Source of the DNA: JAAEQG01 sp023133475
Lineage (GTDB): Bacteria; Planctomycetota; Phycisphaerae; UBA1845
Direction: 5' to 3'
Length of the DNA: 11,554 nucleotides
Assembly: GCA_030631415.1 (NCBI GenBank)
Contig: DAOVLE010000171.1
Location: 1 to 11,554 of the forward strand
Shown here: one piece after another, positions 5,062 to 11,554 of the stretch
Layout of the letters: every line of letters starts with the position of its first letter
Position numbering within the stretch: position 1 is the stretch's first letter
Made by a program: the position numbers and the translations under genes
Notes under the pieces: generated by a model
Told to the model about the DNA's origin: nothing
Databases searched by the model: none
Seen by the model: only the letters and a program-made list of their open reading frames with translations

Positions 5062-8000
5062 ATGAGGAGACGACCGAAACTATCGGGAATGATGCTCATA
5101 ATGGCCTGTGTCTGGGGGCTTGTTCCCGGAATCGCTCAGGTGGCCAATGCGGACACCTGGGAACGGGTCAATTTCGCGGCGGGTGCCCCTATCCAATGCG
5201 TGAACTTCGAGCAGGCCCAGTGCATCAAGGTTAACGACGGGAACCGCTACACCTACGGCCAGAGCATGGGGCTAAAGGCTGACACCATTGCGACCGTGGA
5301 CGTCATTCTCCCTCTGGATGCGTATGTGACGGACTTGTACTGGGAGATAGTCATCTACATCAGTTGGGGCAGCCCTTACGCTCAGTTGCAGATACGGCAG
5401 GGGGATGACGACTGGGTGGCAATCGCCGAAGCGCCGGGCGGAATCGGTGGAGGAACCGTTGAGCTAGGCTCGGCAACCCGCATCACCCAAGCCCGCATCG
5501 TGGCAACCAGCGGCAATCATACGGTTTTTGGCAATATCTACCGCGTCTATGAGCTGGAGGTTTGGGGTGATGCGGCAGAGCCGCTGCCCGATGACTATTT
5601 CGACGGGTATCCACGTTGGTCGGAATACGGGGCGGATCCGGTCAACACCTCCACCGGGAACTTCACCCACAAAGAAACCGACTTGTCCATCGCCTCCCGC
5701 GGGCTTGCGCTGGAGTTCTCGCGGCATTACAACAGTCGGAACAGCAAACCAGGCCCGCTAGGCCCGGCTTGGACACACTCCTATAACATCGTGCTGGAGG
5801 ACGGCTTACCGGACGATCAGGTAACCGTCCGCTGGGGCGACGGGCGAACCGTCTACTGGACCGACGATCTCCAAGGCGGTTACGAACCAACCTATGCGGG
5901 CTGCAACGACGTGCTGGTCAAAAACGGCGACGGCACCTGGATGCTCACCAGGAAGAATCTGGAGGTATACCGGTTCGATTCGGGCGGCAGGCTCACCAGC
6001 ATTGCCGACCAGAACGAGAACACTATAACGCTGGCCTACAACGACCCCAGTGTGCCCGACTTCGTGACCGGGGTGACCGACCCGGCGGGACGAACGCTGG
6101 TGCTGGACTTCAATAGCAACGGGTTGCTTGGGAGTGTGACCGATTTCGCCTCCCCACCCCGCACGGTGCAGTACAGCTACACGGGCGGCCGGTTGACGCA
6201 GGTGACCGATGCACTCGGCAACACGATCGGCTACGGATACAACGGGAATGGTTACCTGGAAACCCTCACCGACCAACGCGGTGTCACCACGGTCACCAAC
6301 ATCTACGACGGCGAAGGACGGGTCATCGAGCAGCGCGACGGGCAAAACAACGCCACCACCTTCCAGTACAACACGCCCGCACAAGACCAGACCACCGTGA
6401 CACAGACCGTAACGGTTGAGGGGGTGCCTCGCACAGTCCAGCACATTCACACATATCGGGAACGCAAGAAGTTGCTGCTGTCGAGCGAGAATTCGCTGGG
6501 GCACAGTGTGGCTTTTACTTACGACGACGACAACAACCGCAATTCGATCACCGACCGCAACGGCAACACCACCCAATTCACCCATGACTCCAGGGGCAAC
6601 GTGACTTCGACCACCGAACTGGACGATCCCACCGATCCCAATGACGGCGGCGTTACGACGGTCGAGCACAACGACTCACGGTTCCCCGATCTGCCGACCA
6701 GGGCAATCGACCCGGGAGGCTATATCACCGAGTGGGCTTACGACAGCCACGGTAATAAGTTGACTGAAGTTCGCTGGCTGGATGCCGAGCAGACCGAGTC
6801 CGTCACGAAAAGTTGGACGTACAATGGCTATGGTCAGCGCCTCACCGAGACCGACGAACGGGGCAACGTCCACCAGTGGATTTATGACGCGGACGGCTTG
6901 CTGGTCGAGGAGATCGACCGGGAAGGCAACCACACATGGCACGGCTACGATGAACTCTGGCGACGAGTTTGGAAGACCGACGGTCGCGGAAGCGGGCCGG
7001 AGGACCCCGCCTACACCACCCACTACGTTTATGACGACGCGGATCGGCGGATCGGGGCCACCGGCCCGCCAGTGGGCTTGTCGACCAACGGTATCACCTG
7101 GGCCTACGCCTACGACGGGGTGGGCAATCGCACCAGCGTCATCAATGGCGAGGGGGACACCTGCACTTACTTCTACGATCTCAACAATAATCTGACCCGC
7201 GTGGTGGAGCCGCTCGACGGTGATCCGATGGGGCGGGTGACTCGCCATGAATATGACGAGCTGAATCGCAGAGTGCTGATGATCGATGCCAACAGCAACG
7301 CCATCCATTATAAATACGATGACCGAGACCGGTTGATCGAAATCAAAGATGCCCGGGGCAACCTGTGGGCCTACTCGTATGACCCACACGGGAATATGCT
7401 GGCGAGAACCGATCCGTCGGGTGTCACCACGACCCACGAGCACGACGCCCTGCACCGTGAGACGCTGATCCGCGACGAGTTGAACAACGAGAAGCAATTC
7501 GAGTACGACAAACTCGGCTGGTTGACTCGTGAAATCAATGCCGATGCCAAGGAAACCGGCTACAGTTACGACGCCCTGGGGCGACTGACCTGCGTGATCG
7601 ACGCCGGGTGGGGCTGGACGCAATACTGGCACGATGAGTCCGGGAACCTGATCGAGATCGAAGACGCCAACGCTCACGTAATCAGCCTCCGCGAGTACGA
7701 CGCGATGAACCGGCTGATTTGGGCTGAGGATGGTAACGGAAACGTTTACGACTATGCCTACGACGCGGTCGGCAACCAGACGTGGGTCAGGGATGCCCGA
7801 GAACAGGAGACCTTCCTCGCCTTCGATGCCGAGAACCGCCTGATCCAAATCGACTATCCCGACGCCACCACGGTGACCTACGATTACGACAACAACGGCA
7901 ACCGCATCGAGATGACCGATGCCAACGGGTTGAGCAGTTTCACCTACGACAAGTTGAACCGCCTGCGCTCCGGCACGGACAGCTTCGGCCGGCAGGTGCA

Positions 8001-9387
8001 GTACGACTACGATGCGGCGGGCAATCGCACCTTGCTCACTTACCCTGACGGAAATCAGGTGACATACAGTTACGACTCCGCCAATCGGTTGACCGCGATC
8101 GCCGACTGGGCTTCGCGAGTCACGCAGTACGGCTACCACGGGACGCAACTGGAGACGGTCACGTATCCCAACGGGGTGGTCGAGACATGGGGCTATGACG
8201 ACGCGGGGCGGGTGACATCGTTGGGCACTCAGGACGCAGGCTCCAACGGGCTGTTGGGGTTTGCGTGGGCGCGCGGCGGTGAGGGGAACCCGCTCTCCGT
8301 GACGGAAACCGGCACCTTGCCGCAGCCTCCGCCGGAGCAGGCTGTCATTGACTACGAATACGACACCGACAATCGCCTGGTCGGCTCCAGCCAGGGCAGC
8401 TTCGAGTTCAACAGCAACGGCAACCTGATCTCACGCACGGTGCAGGGTGTGACCACCACCTTCGCTTACGACAGCGAAGAGCGTCTGGTGTCGCAGGCAA
8501 CCGGCGGAGATATGGTGCAGCACGTTTACGACGGCGACGGGTGCCGAATCGCCCGGATCGAAAACGGCGTGAGCACCGCCTACGTGCTGGACCGCAGCCA
8601 ATCAATGAGCCACTTGCTGTGCGAGGTCAACACAAACGGTGAGATCATCGCGTATTACATCCAAGGCCCGCAGCTCGTCGCTCGAATCGGCGCGGACGGC
8701 ACGCAGCGATACTACCACACCAACGACATCGGCAGCGTGGTGGGGCTGACCGACCAGAACGGGCAGATTACCGACCGCTATGGCTATACGCCGTTTGGGG
8801 TGCTCGTTGCACGCGAGGGGGCCACTCCGAACCCGTTCACTTACGTGGGTGGTCTGGGGGTGATGGCTGATGCGGACGGCTTGTACTTCATGCGGGCGAG
8901 GTTCTACGATCCCAACACGGGCAGATTCCTGGGCAAGGACCCCCTGCAAGGGACACCCGCCGACCCGAGAAGTTTGCATCGCTATGTGTATGGGTTCAAC
9001 CGCCCGGTGCTGCTGGTCGATCCGACGGGGCTGTTTCCGGATGTGGACCTTAGTGAACTGCTGGAGTTCATAAAGGATCAGGCTGCCGAATTGGCACGAG
9101 ACCTGGGGCTTCTGTGGGCTCAGGTGAAACTCATCGCGGCGGGTCATCCGGTGTCCGGCGCTGCCGCCGGGGCTCTCCGCGGCATACTGAGTGAGTTGTC
9201 TGCCGCTCTGCATGTGTGGGAAATAGCGGAGCGGGGCATCAGCGTTCTGGATCGCCTGGAAAACCTGGACATGTCCGAGGCCGCCAAGAAAGGCTATACC
9301 GGCAAGGATTTGTCCGACTCGCTCATGAAGCAAGTGATGAAGGACAACTTTGAAAGCCCGGCATGGGGAATAGACTTTGATGATTAG
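5062..9387 (+). CDS. Secreted Rhs/YD-repeat protein with variable C-terminal tail
   Basis: 1441 residues from the ATG with the AGGAGG site. Residues 1-30 are a signal peptide (M-R-R-R-P-K, hydrophobic core, A-N-A cleavage before D31), so export is by Sec, with no PAAR or VgrG-type front end. About 31-170 is a beta-rich domain resembling F5/8 type C (discoidin) folds. About 190-275 resembles DUF6531 (D-P-V-N-T-S-T-G-N-F at 192-201), the usual entry to YD proteins. About 300-1215 contains roughly 36 YD units (x-Y-D-x-x-G-x-x-x-x-x-x-D-x-x-G), expected to wind into a beta-cage shell. The core ends with H-T-N-D-I-G-S near 1219 and P-V-L-L-V-D-P-T-G-L at 1315-1324, an exact match to P-x4-D-P-x-G-L, which marks the end of the shell in Rhs toxins. 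The last 117 residues are mostly helical and match nothing I know. Either a polymorphic toxin tip or an inert surface tail is possible; no immunity gene is seen. Gene 3 follows after 10 bases. Confidence 0.92.
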   Translation: MRRRPKLSGMMLIMACVWGLVPGIAQVANADTWERVNFAAGAPIQCVNFEQAQCIKVNDGNRYTYGQSMGLKADTIATVDVILPLDAYVTDLYWEIVIYISWGSPYAQLQIRQGDDDWVAIAEAPGGIGGGTVELGSATRITQARIVATSGNHTVFGNIYRVYELEVWGDAAEPLPDDYFDGYPRWSEYGADPVNTSTGNFTHKETDLSIASRGLALEFSRHYNSRNSKPGPLGPAWTHSYNIVLEDGLPDDQVTVRWGDGRTVYWTDDLQGGYEPTYAGCNDVLVKNGDGTWMLTRKNLEVYRFDSGGRLTSIADQNENTITLAYNDPSVPDFVTGVTDPAGRTLVLDFNSNGLLGSVTDFASPPRTVQYSYTGGRLTQVTDALGNTIGYGYNGNGYLETLTDQRGVTTVTNIYDGEGRVIEQRDGQNNATTFQYNTPAQDQTTVTQTVTVEGVPRTVQHIHTYRERKKLLLSSENSLGHSVAFTYDDDNNRNSITDRNGNTTQFTHDSRGNVTSTTELDDPTDPNDGGVTTVEHNDSRFPDLPTRAIDPGGYITEWAYDSHGNKLTEVRWLDAEQTESVTKSWTYNGYGQRLTETDERGNVHQWIYDADGLLVEEIDREGNHTWHGYDELWRRVWKTDGRGSGPEDPAYTTHYVYDDADRRIGATGPPVGLSTNGITWAYAYDGVGNRTSVINGEGDTCTYFYDLNNNLTRVVEPLDGDPMGRVTRHEYDELNRRVLMIDANSNAIHYKYDDRDRLIEIKDARGNLWAYSYDPHGNMLARTDPSGVTTTHEHDALHRETLIRDELNNEKQFEYDKLGWLTREINADAKETGYSYDALGRLTCVIDAGWGWTQYWHDESGNLIEIEDANAHVISLREYDAMNRLIWAEDGNGNVYDYAYDAVGNQTWVRDAREQETFLAFDAENRLIQIDYPDATTVTYDYDNNGNRIEMTDANGLSSFTYDKLNRLRSGTDSFGRQVQYDYDAAGNRTLLTYPDGNQVTYSYDSANRLTAIADWASRVTQYGYHGTQLETVTYPNGVVETWGYDDAGRVTSLGTQDAGSNGLLGFAWARGGEGNPLSVTETGTLPQPPPEQAVIDYEYDTDNRLVGSSQGSFEFNSNGNLISRTVQGVTTTFAYDSEERLVSQATGGDMVQHVYDGDGCRIARIENGVSTAYVLDRSQSMSHLLCEVNTNGEIIAYYIQGPQLVARIGADGTQRYYHTNDIGSVVGLTDQNGQITDRYGYTPFGVLVAREGATPNPFTYVGGLGVMADADGLYFMRARFYDPNTGRFLGKDPLQGTPADPRSLHRYVYGFNRPVLLVDPTGLFPDVDLSELLEFIKDQAAELARDLGLLWAQVKLIAAGHPVSGAAAGALRGILSELSAALHVWEIAERGISVLDRLENLDMSEAAKKGYTGKDLSDSLMKQVMKDNFESPAWGIDFDD
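9034..9384 (+). other. 117-residue C-terminal tail of the Rhs protein (toxin position, function unknown)
   Basis: Residues 1325-1441, directly after the P-x4-D-P-x-G-L motif. They contain several likely helices (S-E-L-L-E-F-I-K-D-Q-A-A-E-L-A), a Gly/Ala stretch (G-A-A-A-G-A-L-R-G-I-L) that could be a glycine-zipper or membrane-active segment, and an acidic end (D-F-D-D). There are no cysteines and no catalytic motif of a known nuclease, deaminase or ART that I can pick out. In polymorphic toxins this is the position of the effector, but a structural role is equally possible here. Confidence 0.6.
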
Positions 9388-9391
9388 GAGG
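9386..9391 (+). promoter_or_regulatory. Ribosome binding site of gene 3 overlapping the gene 2 stop codon
   Basis: AGGAGG at 9386-9391 shares its first two bases with the TAG stop of gene 2 (9385-9387) and lies six bases before the ATG at 9398. A ribosome finishing gene 2 sits on this site, so translational coupling is likely. A closer ATG at 9393 is out of frame and too near the site. Confidence 0.85.
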
Positions 9392-9397
9392 AATGCC

Positions 9398-11554
9398 ATG
9401 AACAAGTGGGCTCCAATAACCGTAACATCGGCGCTCTGCATGATCCTTGCTACGAACGCAGTGTCGGCGATCACCTATGAATATGACGATCTGGGCCAGT
9501 TGACGCGGGTGATCAACGACGACGGTTCGGCGATCCTTTACGAGTATGACGCCGTGGGCAACCGCACTCGCCTGGCCACCTGCTCCGTTGCCGACGCGGT
9601 TTATCTGGCGGTCTACGTCGATCCGCCGGGCAGCGGCTCGGTGACTCTCGAACCGGACCTGCCCTTGTATTCGCCGGGAACGCCGATCACACTCACGCCG
9701 GTTCCGCACGGAATCTGCGAACTTGTCGAGTGGAGCGGTGATGTCCCCACTGGTCACGAGCACGACAACCCCTTAACCATAACCGCCGACCAGTGCATCA
9801 TGCGGATCACCGCCCACTTCACATCGTCCTGGGGCGACATGCGCGACGATTGCAACACCAACGGCATCCCCGACGGATGCGAGGGCGGCGATGATTGCAA
9901 CGCCAACGGCATCCTCGATGAGTGCGAGCCGGACTGCAACGCCAACGGAATTCCCGACGACTGCGACATCAGCTTCGGAACCAGCGATGACTGCGACGAG
10001 AACGGCAAACCCGACGAATGCGAGTGGGCCGACTGCAACAACAACGACGCCCTCGACGCTTGTGACATCATCGAGGGCACCAGCCTGGATTGCAACGAGA
10101 ACGACGTTCCCGACGAGTGCGACATCAGCGGCGGCACCAGCACCGACCTCGACGGCAACGGCGTTCCGGACGAGTGCGACGACTGTAATATGAATGGGAT
10201 CATGGACCGTTGCGACATAAGTTGCGACGGTCTCTGCGCGAGCATCCCCGAGTGCGGCCTCATCGCCGATTGTCAGCCCGATAACATTCCCGACGACTGC
10301 CAGCTCCTCGGCGAACTGGAGTACGCCTACCGCCTGGATGACGGCACGCATGAGACCGCGTTGGGGCTTTCCGGCGGCGGCAGTGTGGCTTGGATTAACC
10401 GCTTCATTGTCGAGGACGGCTACGAGACCATCGGGGCGATCCGTCTGGCGTGGGGGGGGGTTGCCGACGGCACGCCGACGACGGTGTACCTGTGGAACGA
10501 CCCCAACGGTGACGGCAACCCGACAGATGCACAGGTGCTGGCTTCCGCCGAGACCGTGTCCGCCAACGGCAACACGAACCTCTTCACCACCGTGTACATC
10601 GCCGAGACTTACGTGGGGCCTGTGGGGACCAGCTTCTTCGCCGGAGCCATCGCCTATCACTTGGACGGGGAACACCCCGCCTCGCTCGATATGAGCACGT
10701 CTGCGGGTCAGAGTTGGCTTGCCGGCGATTCGGCCCCGCTTGATCCCAACAACCTCGGCGCCGCCAACTTGGGGCCATCAACGGTGGACTCGCTGGGGGC
10801 CCCGGGAAACTGGTTGCTCCGGGTCAAAGCCTTCGGAACCAATGACTGCAACGACAACGGCATTCCCGACGACTGCGAGCCGGACTGCAACGGCAACGGC
10901 GTGGCCGACGAGTGTGACATCACTGCCGGCACCAGCCACGATTGTCAGCCCAACGGCATCCCCGACGAATGTGAGCCGGACTGCAACGCCAACGGCATCG
11001 CCGACGAGTGCGACATCACTGCCGGCACCAGCGACGACTGCAACGCCGACACCGTGCCCGACGAGTGCGAGATAAGTGCCGGAACCGGCTCGGACTGCAA
11101 CACTAACAGCGTCCTGGACGAATGCGATATCGACATCGGAACCAGCGACGACTGCAATGCCAACGGCAATCCCGACGAGTGCGATGTCGAGCGGTGCTAT
11201 AACCTGTGGGACGGGTTCAGCGAATTCGCAAGCAACACGCCGATGCATGGATTTGATGGTGTCCCCTACCCCGACGGCGGTGACGGGAGCATCTGGATCA
11301 ATCCCAACGGCAACGCGAAAATCGACCGGCGAGGCTGCGAGAGTGGCAGTCTGGCCGACCGGGCGGTGCAGGTCAGCGTGCCGGGCGGAACCGGAACCCC
11401 CGACGATTGGTACGTAATCAGCGAGTATCTCCAGCCGTATTACGGCGTGCTCCCGCCCAGGGAACGCATTCATTCCCTGACCTTCAGGGCGAAGGTGGGC
11501 TTGAATCTCGATCCCGGGACGGACTGGCAGTTCTCCCTTGTCGATGCCACCAAC
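9398..11554 (+). CDS. Secreted DCN-repeat protein with an isolated YD pair (partial, runs off the window)
   Basis: 719 codons from ATG to the last base with no stop, so the 3' end is missing. Residues 1-24 are a signal peptide (V-S-A cleavage before I25). About 25-62 is a single YD repeat pair (Y-E-Y-D-D-L-G, then Y-E-Y-D-A-V-G-N-R-T) like those of the preceding Rhs protein. About 66-145 resembles a divergent InlB B-repeat (G-S-G-S-V-T-L, Y-S-P-G, W-S-G-D, I-T-A-H-F). Residues 150-301 carry about ten DCN repeats, two of them degraded. About 306-480 is a beta-rich domain (Y-R-L-D-D-G, Y-L-W-N-D-P-N-G-D-G-N-P, S-F-F-A-G). Residues 483-595 carry seven more DCN repeats. About 600-719 starts another beta-type domain. 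The role is unknown; a calcium- and disulfide-stabilised surface or extracellular stalk is a reasonable guess. It is coupled to gene 2 and probably transcribed with it. The reading frame is the same before and after a run of nine G at 10452-10460. Confidence 0.88.
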   Translation, partial: MNKWAPITVTSALCMILATNAVSAITYEYDDLGQLTRVINDDGSAILYEYDAVGNRTRLATCSVADAVYLAVYVDPPGSGSVTLEPDLPLYSPGTPITLTPVPHGICELVEWSGDVPTGHEHDNPLTITADQCIMRITAHFTSSWGDMRDDCNTNGIPDGCEGGDDCNANGILDECEPDCNANGIPDDCDISFGTSDDCDENGKPDECEWADCNNNDALDACDIIEGTSLDCNENDVPDECDISGGTSTDLDGNGVPDECDDCNMNGIMDRCDISCDGLCASIPECGLIADCQPDNIPDDCQLLGELEYAYRLDDGTHETALGLSGGGSVAWINRFIVEDGYETIGAIRLAWGGVADGTPTTVYLWNDPNGDGNPTDAQVLASAETVSANGNTNLFTTVYIAETYVGPVGTSFFAGAIAYHLDGEHPASLDMSTSAGQSWLAGDSAPLDPNNLGAANLGPSTVDSLGAPGNWLLRVKAFGTNDCNDNGIPDDCEPDCNGNGVADECDITAGTSHDCQPNGIPDECEPDCNANGIADECDITAGTSDDCNADTVPDECEISAGTGSDCNTNSVLDECDIDIGTSDDCNANGNPDECDVERCYNLWDGFSEFASNTPMHGFDGVPYPDGGDGSIWINPNGNAKIDRRGCESGSLADRAVQVSVPGGTGTPDDWYVISEYLQPYYGVLPPRERIHSLTFRAKVGLNLDPGTDWQFSLVDATN
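9845..10300 (+). repeat. First DCN repeat array of gene 3 (about ten units)
   Basis: Encodes residues 150-301. Most units read D-C-[ND]-x-N-x-x-x-D-x-C. Linkers come in two sizes, a short E-P type and a longer D-I-x-x-G-T-S type. One unit lacks its first cysteine (T-D-L-D-G-N-G-V-P-D-E-C), and the unit around residues 275-286 (C-D-G-L-C-A-S-I-P-E-C) is degraded. Units with both cysteines could be closed by a disulfide across the loop. Confidence 0.8.
10452..10460 (+). repeat. Run of nine G inside gene 3
   Basis: It encodes part of W352-G-G-V. The frame on both sides agrees (DCN repeats before and after are in the same frame), so the gene is ON as read. A nine-base G run can slip during replication or be miscounted in sequencing. 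Confidence 0.7.
10844..11182 (+). repeat. Second DCN repeat array of gene 3 (seven units), with a 96-bp higher-order duplication
   Basis: Encodes residues 483-595. Unit lengths are 13, 19, 13, 19, 19, 19 and a last partial one. The 13+19 pair at 10844-10939 is repeated at 10940-11035. Comparing the two 57-bp halves (10883-10939 and 10979-11035) I count 52 of 57 identical bases, so the duplication is fairly recent. The 19-residue form is D-C-N-A-N-G-I-A-D-E-C-D-I-T-A-G-T-S-D. Confidence 0.8.

Noticed and set aside
5107..5109. Lipoprotein signal (Cys16) in the Rhs protein
   Set aside because: The residues before the cysteine (I-M-A) are a poor lipobox and the hydrophobic core would be very short, while A-N-A before D31 is a good signal peptidase I site.
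6676..8148. 490-residue minus-strand open frame opposite the Rhs gene
   Set aside because: It is a shadow of the YD-repeat gene. Strong G/C at third positions keeps the antisense frame open; the product is a repetitive V/I/G-rich string with no family features, and the + strand protein is unmistakable.
9398..9470. Gene 3 as an immunity protein for the Rhs tail
   Set aside because: It is exported, very large and built of repeats. Rhs immunity proteins are usually small and act where the toxin would act in the producer cell. Position alone is not enough.
9773..10675. Minus-strand frames opposite gene 3 (also 9754-10263, 10778-11473)
   Set aside because: They are regular antisense readings of the DCN repeats (repeated H-S-S-G-x-P or V-x-V-A-V strings). 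The sense frame from 9398 is open for 719 codons with a signal peptide and ribosome binding site.

Overview
The window looks like part of a Planctomycetota genome, most likely a Phycisphaerae-type lineage. This is inferred from protein style, not from a marker gene. Two proteins carry arrays of the cysteine-flanked motif D-C-N-x-N-G-x-x-D-E-C, one carries ACC-type cysteine-rich repeats, and one is a very large secreted YD/Rhs protein. I recall this combination from that phylum. Coding DNA is GC-rich with strong GC bias at third positions, so long open frames on the opposite strand are shadows. All three convincing genes are on the + strand, and all three encode exported proteins with N-terminal signal peptides. 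There is no tRNA, rRNA, CRISPR array, transposase or integrase that I can see.

Layout. Positions 1-325 hold a doubtful 101-residue ORF with AT-richer codons. Positions 326-882 are non-coding and rich in palindromes: a pair of ~19-bp inverted repeats (376-395 and 673-691) encloses a 137-bp element (494-630) made of nested hairpins, followed by two GGTGGGG-type palindromes. Gene 1 (883-4329) is a mosaic secreted protein. In order it has a transthyretin/Ig-like segment, an AttH/CrtC-like lipocalin enzyme-type domain, three to four ACC repeats, a glycine-rich region, three DCN repeats, an Ig-like domain and two dockerin-like repeats. Positions 4330-5061 are non-coding, with a 17-bp perfect palindrome, a 24-bp tandem repeat, a CCATTTTC-type low-complexity tract, a small GGCGGGT palindrome and a candidate promoter.

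Gene 2 (5062-9387) encodes a 1441-residue Sec-exported Rhs/YD-repeat protein with a discoidin-like N-terminus, a DUF6531-like region, about 36 YD units, a canonical Rhs core terminus (P-x4-D-P-x-G-L) and a 117-residue variable tail of unknown function. Gene 3 (9398 to beyond the window end) starts 10 bases after gene 2 stops, and its Shine-Dalgarno sequence overlaps gene 2's stop codon, so the two are almost certainly co-transcribed and probably translationally coupled. Gene 3 has no stop in the window. It encodes a signal peptide, one isolated YD repeat pair, an InlB-B-repeat-like domain, two arrays of DCN repeats (about ten and seven) separated by a beta-rich domain, and the start of another domain.

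Reading of the whole: an accessory locus for large surface or extracellular proteins built from calcium-loop-like, disulfide-rich and YD-shell modules, set among dispersed palindromic repeats. The points most worth pursuing are the Rhs protein with an orphan C-terminal tail coupled to a DCN-repeat partner that itself begins with a YD pair, the lipocalin-enzyme/DCN/dockerin-like mosaic, and the nested palindrome element upstream.
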